DNA of 64,000 nt from Halioxenophilus sp964342265 (GCA_964342265.1 CAYFFE010000002.1:10001-74000), one strand, 5' to 3'. Positions 1 through 10,224 are shown, numbered from the stretch's first letter. Numbers and translations are program-made. Notes: generated by a model from the letters alone, not told the origin.

Positions 1-1984
1 CCAGCCGATTAAATCCATCGTTTTCTGCCTGAGCCAGCCAAATGGCTTGAAAAGCCTCCTGAAATACGCGTTTTGAATTGGCCACGTCAATATCGGTACT
101 GCCATCAAACATTAAATTAAAATCGTGTAACCAAATGACACTGGAATGCTTGGGGTCAATCTCATAGGGATGTTCGCCCAATACTTTCAACCCTAAATTT
201 TCCAAAATGGGGACCACCGTTGACAAATGCAGTGGCTCATTGACGTGGAACACTTTAAAACGAATTTGATTGAGTTTAGAGGACAGTGGCTGATAAAAAC
301 TCATGGCGATGGAGTTATCGCCACTTATGCTTTCCATAGTAGCAATATCGGCCACAGCCGCACGGGCGTCGTAGGATTCTCGGTAAGCGTCCGAAAACGC
401 ATATTGATATTGGCGATAAGCACTGGTACCTTCTTCTTCGCCCAGTGTTTCTACCAAACCGCTAAAAAAGTTTTCATCCCAGCCACGGGTAATATCGATA
501 GTTTTGAGTTCCAGTTTTTTTACATCGTATTGCGACACTACTCCGGGTTTTAAACGAAACACCAAATGTGCCCGCGCCAAGATGGATTCCGAAAAATAGG
601 TATTGAACTCACATTCTTCTGCGTCTATTTCTGCAGCAATCATAGCTTGAATTTTTTCTCGAACGCGAGTACTGAAAATATCGCGGGGCACATACACCAA
701 GCAATTAATAAACTTACCGTAAGGATCGGTTCTCATAAATAAGCGCACTTGAGGCCGCTCATTGATACGCGCCACACCGGTACTGAGCGCTAATAATTCA
801 TCAGTGGAGACCTGAAACATTTCATCGCGCGGCAGTGTCTCTAAAATGCGCAGTAGGTTTTTACCTTCGTAGGTACCCGAGTCGATGCCGGTTTTTTCGA
901 TTACATGTTCTACTTTTTTACGAATTAGAGGAATGTCTTTAACTTTATTGTCGTACACTGCACTGGTATACAACCCTAAAAAACGATACTCACCGATGGT
1001 TTTACCGCTGTTATCGTATTTTTTAACCACTACGTAATCGGAGTATACCGAGCGATGAATGCGCGAACGGCTGTGAGATTTAGTAAACGCTATACATTCA
1101 TGGCCACTGTAAAAACTGGCCATGCCAGCATTAAATTGAGCGACATTAAGCGGTTCCAACTCGTAGCTAATACGCTTAAACAATCCCTGGCGACGCTCGG
1201 GAATTTCTTTTAAAACCTGAGTGCTGTCGTCGCCCTCCGTACACAGTTCAAATTCGCTGAAGCCCAAAAACGTAAAATGCCCCTCTAACAGCCAATTTAA
1301 AAAAGCCCGCGACTCTTCCACAAATTCCACGTTACATTCCGAATCTTGCAAAGCATTTTGCAAAGACTCCGCCACTGCCACCGCACTGTCACTCATGGGG
1401 CGGTAATCATCCACAACAGCTTGAATTTCGGTTAAAACTTCCACAATCGTAGAGCGTAACTCGGACAACTCACTGCCACTGGAATGACGGTTAATTTCAA
1501 AGTAAATGAGCGCTTCTTGGTTACTGGTGTGGCCATCAGCCTGGTTTTGGAGCGTTTGATTGCGCTCTAAAACATCGATTAACCGACCGTCTTGGTCGCG
1601 AATTACTTGTAACACGCGCCCGTACAAAAAATGCACCCGAATATCGCGTCGATTTAACTCTATACGAATGGAGTCGGTTAAAAATGGCATGTCCTTAACA
1701 TGGATTTTGATTACCGAGTGATTGCTCAACCAACTGTGTTCTTCCAAGTTGGGGTTGAACACACGAACCTCAGCTCGGTTATCAGCGGCTTTGCTGAGCA
1801 ATTGCCACCAGCCAGCGATAAATCCGTAAATATCTTTGTACTGTCGCCCCTGAAACTCATCGAGCGGAAAACGTTTAAAAAACAGCTCGGCGAAATGAGT
1901 TAATGCCGCCTGTTGAGATTGCGGATGCTCTTGTCGAATGGTTTCACCCAGCCGCTCCAGAAACCGTTGTTGCGATTGAGTCAT
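1..1984 (-). CDS. NAD-specific glutamate dehydrogenase, large type (N-terminal part, runs off left edge)
   Basis: Reading the minus strand from ATG 1984 gives an open frame to the window edge, about 661 codons. It begins MTQSQQRFLERLGE and contains stretches typical of the roughly 1600-residue bacterial NAD-GDH family, such as GFIAGWWQLLS, VKDMPFLTDSIRIELNRR and, next to the edge, WLAQAENDGFNRL. The family oxidatively deaminates glutamate to 2-oxoglutarate with NAD in the cytoplasm; the catalytic dehydrogenase domain would lie in the missing C-terminal two thirds. The N-terminal part seen here is the ACT-like regulatory region of the family. The gene is divergent from the MoxR operon across about 800 bp. 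Several plus-strand open frames inside it are antisense shadows. Confidence 0.88.
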   Translation of the reverse strand, partial: MTQSQQRFLERLGETIRQEHPQSQQAALTHFAELFFKRFPLDEFQGRQYKDIYGFIAGWWQLLSKAADNRAEVRVFNPNLEEHSWLSNHSVIKIHVKDMPFLTDSIRIELNRRDIRVHFLYGRVLQVIRDQDGRLIDVLERNQTLQNQADGHTSNQEALIYFEINRHSSGSELSELRSTIVEVLTEIQAVVDDYRPMSDSAVAVAESLQNALQDSECNVEFVEESRAFLNWLLEGHFTFLGFSEFELCTEGDDSTQVLKEIPERRQGLFKRISYELEPLNVAQFNAGMASFYSGHECIAFTKSHSRSRIHRSVYSDYVVVKKYDNSGKTIGEYRFLGLYTSAVYDNKVKDIPLIRKKVEHVIEKTGIDSGTYEGKNLLRILETLPRDEMFQVSTDELLALSTGVARINERPQVRLFMRTDPYGKFINCLVYVPRDIFSTRVREKIQAMIAAEIDAEECEFNTYFSESILARAHLVFRLKPGVVSQYDVKKLELKTIDITRGWDENFFSGLVETLGEEEGTSAYRQYQYAFSDAYRESYDARAAVADIATMESISGDNSIAMSFYQPLSSKLNQIRFKVFHVNEPLHLSTVVPILENLGLKVLGEHPYEIDPKHSSVIWLHDFNLMFDGSTDIDVANSKRVFQEAFQAIWLAQAENDGFNRL

Positions 1985-2785
1985 AATTGAGTTGATCTCC
2001 ACACTTTGCTCTCCGTTACGTTTGGGCAAGCTTTGCTCAATGCTTGTTAGTATTAATTTGAGCCTTTTAAACTGGGTTGTTCAGCGGTTGGTATTATTCA
2101 AACCTGTACCGTCTAATTAATATCGTCGACCTGTTGACGTTGACCTGCTAATGCTGAATTGTTGAAAAAGACACGCCGATTTAGTCGCCTTAAAAATCCG
2201 AAAATTCACTCTAAGGATAGTACAACCCTCGTTTTTAGCTTTAGTGAATGAACGGAGTATTCGGTAGAGAAATTCTCGCTTAGAGGTTGTTTTAAATGCG
2301 TTTCGCGATGGGGCGAGTAACGGATAAGAACACGTCTTACCTGTGTTTTGTCCTATTCCAGTATTGAAATTAAAAGAGGATCGGGCTTAATCGAGGATCG
2401 AGCGATGATGGCAAATTGGGCGGTTTGTTGGTTAAAGAAAGGCCAAAGTTTACCCAATAACCAAGCAAGTTCGCTCAAACACCATTCAACGGGGTTTTAC
2501 CCTATAATTTTCAACAAGTTACAAACCCTACCCAGTCAATGGCAAGGCAGTAAATCGCCAGAAGCTCCCACCGCAATTTCTTGGCCCAAGGTGATAGGAT
2601 CTGCCATTTCTCCCAGTTATACTCTGCGCCCGCTAGAGGAACTTTACCCAGTCGCGTAAGTCTGGGAGTCGTTCTATTGCCATGCCTCTTTACTATACAG
2701 GTTGTGGTACTTGAAGATTGGCAGACAGCCCATACATTTAGGGCCGCAAAAACTGTAATTAATTTAACTGGCCGACAAGACATTT
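1985..2785. other. Intergenic region between NAD-GDH and the MoxR operon
   Basis: About 800 bp separate two divergent genes, so both promoters should lie here. The open frames present (near 2348-2829, both strands) overlap one another, match no family I recognise and lack good ribosome-binding sites. I see no convincing repeat, RNA gene or terminator. Confidence 0.5.
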
Positions 2786-3745
2786 ATGACGGAACAAGAT
2801 TCGCTGCTCGCACTGAAAAACTGGCTTAATCAAACCATTGTTGGCCAACCTCATCTGATTGATCGCTTGCTCATTACGCTCTTGGCCGATGGCCATTTGC
2901 TGGTTGAAGGCGCTCCCGGGCTTGCCAAAACCAAGGCGATTAAAACCTTGTCGCAGGGGTTAGAAGCCAGCTTTCACCGTATTCAGTTTACTCCAGACCT
3001 TTTGCCATCGGACGTAACCGGCACCGACATCTACCGCCCAGAAACCGGCGTGTTTGAATTCCAATCCGGGCCGATTTTCCACAACCTAGTTTTAGCCGAC
3101 GAAATTAACCGAGCGCCGGCCAAGGTTCAATCTTCGTTGTTAGAGGCGATGGCCGAGCGACAGGTGAGTATTGGCCGTAGTACCTACCCACTGCCCGATG
3201 TGTTTTTGGTAATGGCCACGCAAAACCCGGTGGAGCAAGAAGGCACTTATCCCCTTCCGGAAGCCCAGCTAGACCGATTCTTAATGCACGTAAATGTGGG
3301 TTATCCCAAAAGCGATGCTGAACTGTCGATTTTGCGGCTCGCGCGCAAAGAAGCGCAAAAATCCGAGCAGCAACCCCCTGTCGTGATTACCCAAGAACAA
3401 TTATTGTCCACGCGCCAAGCTATCTTAGATTTGCACTTGTCCGAAGCCATCGAAAACTATTTGGTAGCCCTTACCTGCGCCACCCGCCAGGCCGGAGAGC
3501 TGGATAAAGACCTGGGACAGTGGATTGAATTTGGCGTTAGCCCGCGTGCCACTATTGCCTTGGAGCGCTGCTCACGAGCCCATGCTTGGCTAAACGGCCG
3601 CGACTACGTGAGCCCCGATGATGTGCAAGCCATGGCACACGATGTTTTGCGCCACCGTTTGATACTAAGCTTTGAGGCAGAAGCCAACGGCATTACCGCC
3701 GATGCGGTCATTGATCGGATTTTATCCTTAGTTGCGGTTGCCTAG
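2786..3745 (+). CDS. MoxR-family AAA+ ATPase
   Basis: A 319-residue AAA+ protein of normal MoxR length. The Walker A motif GAPGLAKT is near residues 38-45, Walker B is in LVLADEINRAP, and the family signature ATQNPVEQEGTYPLPEAQLDRF follows. MoxR ATPases are cytoplasmic chaperone-like proteins that work with von Willebrand A (VWA) partners; such partners are encoded just downstream. It is the first gene of a six-gene plus-strand run (2786-10092) with small gaps. The downstream DUF58 gene starts 8 bp after its stop. The substrate cannot be told from sequence. Confidence 0.95.
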   Translation: MTEQDSLLALKNWLNQTIVGQPHLIDRLLITLLADGHLLVEGAPGLAKTKAIKTLSQGLEASFHRIQFTPDLLPSDVTGTDIYRPETGVFEFQSGPIFHNLVLADEINRAPAKVQSSLLEAMAERQVSIGRSTYPLPDVFLVMATQNPVEQEGTYPLPEAQLDRFLMHVNVGYPKSDAELSILRLARKEAQKSEQQPPVVITQEQLLSTRQAILDLHLSEAIENYLVALTCATRQAGELDKDLGQWIEFGVSPRATIALERCSRAHAWLNGRDYVSPDDVQAMAHDVLRHRLILSFEAEANGITADAVIDRILSLVAVA

Positions 3746-3753
3746 TTACGCTT

Positions 3754-4725
3754 ATGTTTCGAGCTGCTGCCGATAATTCTAAACACGCGCCCAATGCGTT
3801 TCCGAAAGATGTCTACGCCGATCTCGATGATCTGCTGCGCACGCGGCTTTTTGCCAACCAGCTAAATTTGCAGTTTGCCAACCCGAGCAAATCGCTCATC
3901 AGCGGTCCGGTCCATACCCGTTTTAAAGGTCGCGGGATGGAGTTTGAGGAAGTTCGCGTTTATCAACCAGGCGACGACATCCGCACAATCGACTGGCGAG
4001 TTACCGCCCGAACGCAAGTGGCTCACACTAAGCTGTTTCAAGAAGAGCGCGAAAAGCCGGTATTGCTGGTGGTAGACCAACGCTCCAATATGTTTTTTGG
4101 CAGCCAACGCTGTTTTAAATCGGTGTATGCCGCGCACATTGCCGCCACACTGGGATGGGCGGCAATTTATCAAAATGATCGTGTCGGTGCCCTAGTGTTT
4201 GGCGACGATCAACAGCGCGATGTTCGGCCAAAGCGCAGCAAACACGCCCAGCTATCTTTTTTACAACAGTTGGTAGAGTTTAATCACAAGCTCATATCGC
4301 CTGTGCCCAAAAATCATCGAATAGCGTTTAACGAAATACTCGCCGATGTACGACGAGTGGCCAAACCCGGCACCAACATTTTTATTCTGAGCGATTTTTT
4401 TGACCTGACAGAAGACTGCAAAAAAAATCTGTATATGCTCAGTCGGCACAACAATGTCAGTTTGTTTCACATATACGATGCATTGGAGCAACACTGGCCT
4501 AAAGCGAGCCAGTTGTCGGTGAGCAATGGTCGCGAGCGCATAAAAATCAACGCCAGCAGTGCCGATTTTCAGCGGCGCTACCAAGCCAACTTTACGGCGC
4601 GTATGGAGCAATTGCGCGCCATTGCCAACCGGTTGGCCGTAACGGTGGTTGATACTTGTACCACAGAGGATCCAGATACCCTGCTAAAGAGCCTTTACAG
4701 CCGCCAATACAAACACAAGCGCTAA
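3754..4725 (+). CDS. DUF58 domain protein
   Basis: A 323-residue protein with the DUF58 signature GDDIRTIDWRVTART at about residues 73-87, followed by a degenerate VWA-like fold (VVDQRSNM near residue 107 in place of a full DxSxS metal site). DUF58 proteins normally sit directly after moxR and are thought to link the ATPase to membrane VWA proteins. No signal peptide or membrane helix is evident, so it is probably cytoplasmic or peripheral. It follows the MoxR gene by 8 bp and precedes the DUF4381 gene by 43 bp. The molecular function is unproven. Confidence 0.93.
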   Translation: MFRAAADNSKHAPNAFPKDVYADLDDLLRTRLFANQLNLQFANPSKSLISGPVHTRFKGRGMEFEEVRVYQPGDDIRTIDWRVTARTQVAHTKLFQEEREKPVLLVVDQRSNMFFGSQRCFKSVYAAHIAATLGWAAIYQNDRVGALVFGDDQQRDVRPKRSKHAQLSFLQQLVEFNHKLISPVPKNHRIAFNEILADVRRVAKPGTNIFILSDFFDLTEDCKKNLYMLSRHNNVSLFHIYDALEQHWPKASQLSVSNGRERIKINASSADFQRRYQANFTARMEQLRAIANRLAVTVVDTCTTEDPDTLLKSLYSRQYKHKR

Positions 4726-4768
4726 AGCATCACCCAACAGCCTCGATAACACGCAAGATAGAGCAGTT

Positions 4769-5317
4769 ATGAATCAAGCCAATCACCCACCGGTAGCCAA
4801 CAACACCGGCGACTCACCACCGATTCCGGAACTGCGCGATATTATTCTGCCCGAGCAGGTGTACAGCTACTGGATTGCACCGGGCTGGCTTCTCGTTATT
4901 GTATTGGCACTCCTAGCAACAGGCACAGCGGTTTATTTTTGGCTGCAATACCGTCGAAACAACGAATTCCGCCGACAGGCTTTGGCCGAACTCAAACAGT
5001 GGCTTAGCGAACAAGCCGATTCGACCATTACGCCCGATAAACTGGTTTATCTATCCACGCTGTTAAAGCGTGTTACCGTTGCCACTCGCCCGGCTCTCGA
5101 TTTAGCCGATTTGCACAGCAATTACTGGCAAACCGCGCTCAAGAGTTTGGCGCCGCAAACCCTCGACGACGAAACTTCGCAGCTGCTGGCTTACGGCGGC
5201 TACCGTCAAACGGTAAACACCGGGTTAACCCTGCAACAATTGGCCGATCAATGTCAGCGCTGGATAAAGCGCTACCGGCCCAAACAGGCCATTGTGCCAG
5301 GAGCATCCAATGCTTGA
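4769..5317 (+). CDS. DUF4381 family membrane protein
   Basis: A 182-residue protein with one strong membrane helix (about residues 38-61, GWLLVIVLALLATGTAVYFW) after a short N-terminal segment containing LRDIILPEQVYSYWIAPGW, the hallmark of DUF4381. The soluble remainder is helical and probably cytoplasmic. Genes of this family are found between DUF58 and VWA genes in Bat/aerotolerance-type operons, as here. Its last 8 bases overlap the start of the next gene, so translation is likely coupled. No biochemical role is known. Confidence 0.9.
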   Translation: MNQANHPPVANNTGDSPPIPELRDIILPEQVYSYWIAPGWLLVIVLALLATGTAVYFWLQYRRNNEFRRQALAELKQWLSEQADSTITPDKLVYLSTLLKRVTVATRPALDLADLHSNYWQTALKSLAPQTLDDETSQLLAYGGYRQTVNTGLTLQQLADQCQRWIKRYRPKQAIVPGASNA

Positions 5318-6353
5318 ATTTGAATGGCCTTGGATCTTTGTATTGTTGCCGCTACCGGCTTTGGTGTGGTGGTTGGTGCCACGTGCCGACAGCTCTGGCG
5401 GCGCTTTGCTGGTACCGTTTTTTGAGCAAGTTCAACCACTGGCCAACAGCGAACAATCGCTCCAACGCAGTAATTTAATCGCTCCAATTATGCTCGTATT
5501 AATTTGGCTGGCATTGATTATCGCCTGCGCGCGACCGCAGTGGGTGGGCGAACCGGTTGAGCTACCCGCATCCGGACGCGATTTGCTGTTGGCCGTGGAT
5601 ATTTCGGGCAGTATGGATACTCGCGATATGATCGTAAACGGCGAAAGCTACGATCGGCTTACCGTGGTAAAGGCGGTAATTGGTGAGTTTGTGCAGAGGC
5701 GTCATCAGGATCGGTTGGGGCTTATTTTATTTGGCACCAACGCCTATTTACAGTCGCCGCTCACGTTTGATCGCAAAACCGTGAATATCCTTCTACAAGA
5801 AGCGCAACTGGGTTTTGCCGGGGAAAAAACCGCCATTGGCGAAGCCATTGGTCTGGCCATTAAACGACTGCAAAACCGTCCGCAGTCATCAAGAGTGGTC
5901 ATTCTACTTACCGACGGCGCCAACACCGCCGGCGAAGTTGCACCGTTGCAAGCGGCAGAACTCGCAAAATTGGCGGAAGTTAAAATCTACACCATTGGCG
6001 TAGGTGCCGATGAAATTACCATGCGCGGCTTGTTCAGCCGAGGTCGCACCATTAATCCTTCCCGCGATCTCGACGAAGACACCCTTACCGACATCGCCGA
6101 ACTCACCGGTGGCCAGTATTTTCGAGCCAGAGATCCCAAAGAATTAGTACAGATTTACGACAAGCTCGATGAACTTGAACCCGTAGAACAGGAAGCGGAA
6201 ACCTTCCGCCCTATTCAAGCTCTATTTTATTGGCCACTAGGCTTGGCTGTATTGCTGAGCAGTCTTTTGGCTTTGCGAAAAGTTTTAGTGTTTTACCGGC
6301 ATCAGCGCACCAACAATCCGATTTTGTCGACCAACAGAACTTCTGAATCATGA
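5310..6353 (+). CDS. VWA-domain membrane protein (BatA-like)
   Basis: A 347-residue protein. I place the start at ATG 5310 because AGGAG lies at 5299-5303; an upstream TTG at 5292 is in frame but less likely. Two N-terminal helices (about residues 8-23 and 57-74) precede a VWA domain with an intact metal-ion site, DISGS at about residues 97-101, and a C-terminal helix closes the protein. This topology matches BatA-type proteins, whose VWA domain faces away from its anchoring helices. The gene overlaps the DUF4381 gene by 8 bp and the next VWA gene by 4 bp, indicating a coupled operon. Confidence 0.92.
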   Translation: MLEFEWPWIFVLLPLPALVWWLVPRADSSGGALLVPFFEQVQPLANSEQSLQRSNLIAPIMLVLIWLALIIACARPQWVGEPVELPASGRDLLLAVDISGSMDTRDMIVNGESYDRLTVVKAVIGEFVQRRHQDRLGLILFGTNAYLQSPLTFDRKTVNILLQEAQLGFAGEKTAIGEAIGLAIKRLQNRPQSSRVVILLTDGANTAGEVAPLQAAELAKLAEVKIYTIGVGADEITMRGLFSRGRTINPSRDLDEDTLTDIAELTGGQYFRARDPKELVQIYDKLDELEPVEQEAETFRPIQALFYWPLGLAVLLSSLLALRKVLVFYRHQRTNNPILSTNRTSES

Positions 6354-8296
6354 CACTCGAAGAATTTCATTTTATTCGCCCTCTTTGGCTACTGGCCTTA
6401 CTGCCCCTGCTGGGCTTAATTGTGGCGCTGCTGCACAGCCACGGCCAAGACAGCCAGTGGCAGCGCTGGGTCGATAATCGTTTGCTGAACTTCCTGCTCG
6501 ACAAACAACAAATGAAATCCAGTCGCTGGCCACTTTGGGGGTTGGCGGTGGCGTGGCTGGTAGCAACATTGGCCGCAGCTGGCCCCACTTGGGAAAAATT
6601 GCCCCAGCCCGTGGTTAAAAAGCGCCATTCTTTAGTTGTGCTCTGGGATCTGTCGCCCTCCATGCTCGCCGAAGATTTAACCCCCGATCGCCTGACCCGT
6701 TCGCGCTACAAACTCACCGATCTGCTCAACGCCAAGCGCGAAGGTGAAGCGGCACTCGTGGTTTACGGGGGCGAGGCGCACGTGGTTACCCCCATGACCG
6801 ACGACATGGACACCATCATCGCCCAACTACCCGCCCTCGAACCCGACCTAATGCCGATCCCCGGCTCCAACACCGAAATGGCCGTAGAAACCGCCATCAA
6901 ACTGTTTAAAGAGGCCAAGGTATTTTCTGGTGAAATACTGTTGGTAACCGATGGCGTGGTTCCTCAAGCAATTAGTACCATCAGCGATTTGCTGGCCGGC
7001 TACAATCACAAATTGTCGGTGTTGGCAGTTGGTACTCAGGAAGGCGCACCGGTGCCCTACAACAATGGTTTCGCCCGCAATAATCAGGGTAAATTAATTA
7101 TCGATCGAGTCGATTACGATCAACTTAAACGTTTGGCGGAAAACAACGGAGGGCGATTTACGGCACTCAGATCGGATAATTTAGACGTGGAATATCTGTT
7201 AGCGGGTCACACCGGCCAATCGCAAGATCAATTTCAAGACGATCAAGATCAGCCACGCGAATTTGACCAATGGTTGGAGCGCGGCCCCTACTTAGCGTTA
7301 TTGTTACTACCGTTTGCGGCGTTGTCGTTTCGGCGCGGTTGGATTTTACAAATTGTGCTGCCGCTAGGACTGGGGCTGAGTGTTGCCGAGCACGCCAAAA
7401 GCTTGGAATGGCAAGATTTATGGCAAACACAGGATCAACGAGCACGCCAATTATTGCAGCAAGGCCAGGCCGAACAGGCCGCAGAATTGTTTAAAGATCC
7501 CAACTGGTCGGCCTCAGCGAAATACAAAAGCGGTGAATTCGACCAAGCCGCCGAGTTATTTGATAAAGATTCCGCCCAAGGTTTATACAACTATGGCAAC
7601 GCCCTGGCGCAAGCTGGCCGCTTAGAAGAGGCACTCAACGCCTACGACCAAGCACTGGCTAAAAAGCCCGATTTCGAGGACGCACAATACAATCGCAATG
7701 TGGTTGAGCAACGATTGCAACAATCCCAGCAGTCGCAACAACAAAATGGCGGCGATCAGGACCAGCAAAACTCAGACCAGCAGCAATCTGACGAACAACA
7801 AACATCCGAACAAGAACAACAAAACCAAGAAGGACAACAAGGCCAGCAAGATCAATCTCAGTCGGGCGAGCAGAATCAAAGCACTGAGCAACAATCGCAA
7901 GATCAATCCGACCAACAGCAATCCGAACAACAACAAGCGGCCAACGATCAACAGGCGCAGCAAGAGCAAGACGAGCAGAAAAAACTCTCGGAAAACTATT
8001 CCGACGCGTTAGAAGATCAGCAACAAGAAAAGCAAGAACAAGCCGCCGCACAACCGCAACAAAACGAAGCCGAGCAAACCGAAGGCGAGCAAAATCAGCA
8101 GGCGCAGATTAATCCACTCAATAACAATTTAACCGAAGAACAACAGCAAGCGTTGGAGCAATGGTTAAAACAAGTACCCGATGACCCCTCGGGCTTGTTA
8201 AAAAGAAAGTTTCAACATCAATATCGACAGCGACGACAGGAATACCGCACCGGCCAGTGGCAATTGCCCAGCAATAATGCAGCGTCGCGACTGTAA
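6350..8296 (+). CDS. VWA-TPR protein with a glutamine-rich tail (BatB/BatC-like fusion)
   Basis: A 648-residue protein. It has two N-terminal helices, a VWA domain with metal-site motif DLSPS at about residues 100-104, further helices near residues 310-345, TPR repeats at about 380-455 (YNYGNALAQAGRLEEALNAYDQALAKKP), and then about 140 residues of almost pure Q/E/D/S/N low complexity. A short C-terminal block containing WLKQVPDDPSGLLKRKF follows the tail. The VWA plus TPR layout corresponds to BatB and BatC fused in one chain, as in many gammaproteobacteria. It overlaps the preceding VWA gene by ATGA and is followed 32 bp later by BatD. The glutamine tail makes long spurious frames on the opposite strand. 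Confidence 0.92.
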   Translation: MTLEEFHFIRPLWLLALLPLLGLIVALLHSHGQDSQWQRWVDNRLLNFLLDKQQMKSSRWPLWGLAVAWLVATLAAAGPTWEKLPQPVVKKRHSLVVLWDLSPSMLAEDLTPDRLTRSRYKLTDLLNAKREGEAALVVYGGEAHVVTPMTDDMDTIIAQLPALEPDLMPIPGSNTEMAVETAIKLFKEAKVFSGEILLVTDGVVPQAISTISDLLAGYNHKLSVLAVGTQEGAPVPYNNGFARNNQGKLIIDRVDYDQLKRLAENNGGRFTALRSDNLDVEYLLAGHTGQSQDQFQDDQDQPREFDQWLERGPYLALLLLPFAALSFRRGWILQIVLPLGLGLSVAEHAKSLEWQDLWQTQDQRARQLLQQGQAEQAAELFKDPNWSASAKYKSGEFDQAAELFDKDSAQGLYNYGNALAQAGRLEEALNAYDQALAKKPDFEDAQYNRNVVEQRLQQSQQSQQQNGGDQDQQNSDQQQSDEQQTSEQEQQNQEGQQGQQDQSQSGEQNQSTEQQSQDQSDQQQSEQQQAANDQQAQQEQDEQKKLSENYSDALEDQQQEKQEQAAAQPQQNEAEQTEGEQNQQAQINPLNNNLTEEQQQALEQWLKQVPDDPSGLLKRKFQHQYRQRRQEYRTGQWQLPSNNAASRL

Positions 8297-8328
8297 CGGT
8301 TATCAAGGATTAAAATACGTCAACCGCA

Positions 8329-10092
8329 ATGAACACTTATCGCCCAGATCAATTCGTTATCGCCCTGTTTTATTTGGCTTTTACAACGTTGCTGGCTTTG
8401 CTGCCCACCAGTAGCTACGCCGCAACTGCCGAAGCCACGGTTGACAGAAAAGAAATCACCATTGAAGAAACCTTAAATTTAAATATTCGATTAATAAACG
8501 GTGATCGCACTCCCTCGCCGGATTTAACCGATCTGGAAATTAATTTCGAAATATTGAAACAGGGGCGCAGCAACCAATACCGCAGCTTTAATGGACAGGT
8601 TGAATCCTGGGTGGAATGGTCGCTGGTAATTGCGCCGAAAAAAACCGGCAAGCTGCTGATTCCCTCATTTAATTTGGGGGGAGAATTTACCACTCCGATT
8701 GAAATCACGGTGGAAGAAGCCCGGCCGTTGAATTTATCAGACGGCCAGTTGCGCGATATTTTTCTCGAAACAGACATCAATCCCAAAGGCGCTTTTGTTC
8801 AGCAACAAATTCTGGTGACCTTGCGCCTCAATATGGCGGTTCCCGTATCAACCATTAACCGGGAAGACTTAAAAATCCCCAATGCCAAAGTAGAGGCGGT
8901 CGACGAACAACGCTTTACGCGCACCATCAAAGGCCGCGAATACGCGGTGGTGGAACTGACCTTTGCCATCTACCCGCAGGAATCGGGCAAGCTCAAAATT
9001 CCCTCCATGACTTGGCAGGCAACCTTGGGCACACGCACCACATCACTGTTTGATTTTAGATCCCGGCGCAACAGTCAACGTCGGCTACTATCCGAGGCCT
9101 TTGAGCTAGACGTTAAAGCCAAGCCCGACAGCTACACGGGCGATACTTGGTTGCCCGCTAGAGACTTGTCCATCTCGGAGTCTTGGAGCCAGAATTTGTC
9201 GGACTTCACTCAGGGCGAACCTATCATTCGGCGCATTACATTAACCGCCGAGGGTCTGACGGGATCCCAGTTGCCGGATTTGGAAATCAATTATCCCGAT
9301 GGCATTAATCACTACCCAGAGCCCTCCAGCATCGACGAACAAAAAAACGAGCGCGGTATAACGACTCGCGCCACGCAAGTTCAGGCACTGCTGGTAACGC
9401 AACCAGGTACCTACACTTTTCCCGCCATTGAGTTGACCTGGTGGAACACGCAAAGCCAGCAAGAAGAAAACGTAGAATTACCCGCTCGTACAGTTCATGT
9501 AAAAGCCTCCGGCAACGCTGCCGCACCGCCACCTTTGCAAACGGCCCCCAGCCAGCCCAACACCAATAATCAACCCTCAGAGCCTGAACTGAGCGTACCG
9601 GAGATTACCACCAAAAATAACGCAACTCCTTGGTTGCTCATTATCAGCAATCTAGTAACTGCTTTAGTTATCATCGTCATTGGGTATTTTTGGTTAAAAT
9701 CGCGAAAATCAACGACCGCCACCAATGAACAATCGTCTTCTGCCAGTCATTTAGCGCCGGAAGAGAACGCCAGTAATAAGCAACTGATTAAACAATTACG
9801 TGCCACGTGCCAGAGCCAAAACCCCGAATCGGTAAGATTAACGATATTGCATATTTGCCGACGCCAAGTTCCCAATCAGCCGGCCAGTCTGCACACCCTT
9901 GCGGAACACCTAAGAGATGCCGAGGCGATTGCTGAACTTCATAATTTGGATCAGAAACTATTTAACGAACGCTTTACAGGCAGTGTGAATTATTCGGTGA
10001 TTGAAAAAGCTATTAGCCAGTTGATGGACTCAGACAACAAAAACAAAAATGCCGATGTGTTGCCGCCCTTAAACCCCAAAATCGGGCTTTAG
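8329..10092 (+). CDS. batD: BatD-like protein (oxygen-tolerance family)
   Basis: A 587-residue exported protein: signal peptide at about residues 10-31 ending SSYAATA, a long beta-rich periplasmic part, one helix near residues 435-456 (LLIISNLVTALVIIVIGYFW) and a small cytoplasmic C-terminal domain. This is the BatD layout. Family members are found with BatA/B/C and MoxR and have been linked to stress or oxygen tolerance in Bacteroides and other bacteria, without an assigned reaction. It is the last gene of the operon; no clear intrinsic terminator follows. Confidence 0.9.
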   Translation: MNTYRPDQFVIALFYLAFTTLLALLPTSSYAATAEATVDRKEITIEETLNLNIRLINGDRTPSPDLTDLEINFEILKQGRSNQYRSFNGQVESWVEWSLVIAPKKTGKLLIPSFNLGGEFTTPIEITVEEARPLNLSDGQLRDIFLETDINPKGAFVQQQILVTLRLNMAVPVSTINREDLKIPNAKVEAVDEQRFTRTIKGREYAVVELTFAIYPQESGKLKIPSMTWQATLGTRTTSLFDFRSRRNSQRRLLSEAFELDVKAKPDSYTGDTWLPARDLSISESWSQNLSDFTQGEPIIRRITLTAEGLTGSQLPDLEINYPDGINHYPEPSSIDEQKNERGITTRATQVQALLVTQPGTYTFPAIELTWWNTQSQQEENVELPARTVHVKASGNAAAPPPLQTAPSQPNTNNQPSEPELSVPEITTKNNATPWLLIISNLVTALVIIVIGYFWLKSRKSTTATNEQSSSASHLAPEENASNKQLIKQLRATCQSQNPESVRLTILHICRRQVPNQPASLHTLAEHLRDAEAIAELHNLDQKLFNERFTGSVNYSVIEKAISQLMDSDNKNKNADVLPPLNPKIGL

Positions 10093-10211
10093 GCGCCAAC
10101 TTGAAACCGACTGAATACTCGAGCTAAACGCTCGGCACTCTTTGTGGAACACGACAAAATCTAACTTGCGAACGAGCTAACTTTAGCTATTGTTTAATCA
10201 GTTGCTTAAAT

Positions 10212-10224
10212 AGGTGCGCCTACG
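10212..10224 (+). promoter_or_regulatory. Ribosome-binding site and ACG initiation codon of the BLUF gene
   Basis: AGGTG at 10212-10216 is followed by five bases and then ACG at 10222-10224. No ATG, GTG or TTG occurs in frame between the stop at 10207 and ATG 10255. The spacing is normal for initiation, and the homologous register of the protein starts exactly here. Confidence 0.6.

Noticed and set aside
227..553. Plus-strand frame within the first 2 kb
   Set aside because: It is antisense to the NAD-GDH coding frame, which shows clear family motifs.
2348..2829. Open frames between NAD-GDH and the MoxR operon
   Set aside because: Mutually overlapping, no recognisable domain, and one runs into the moxR start.
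7659..8051. Long minus-strand frames opposite the VWA-TPR gene
   Set aside because: They are created by antisense reading of CAA/CAG glutamine codons.
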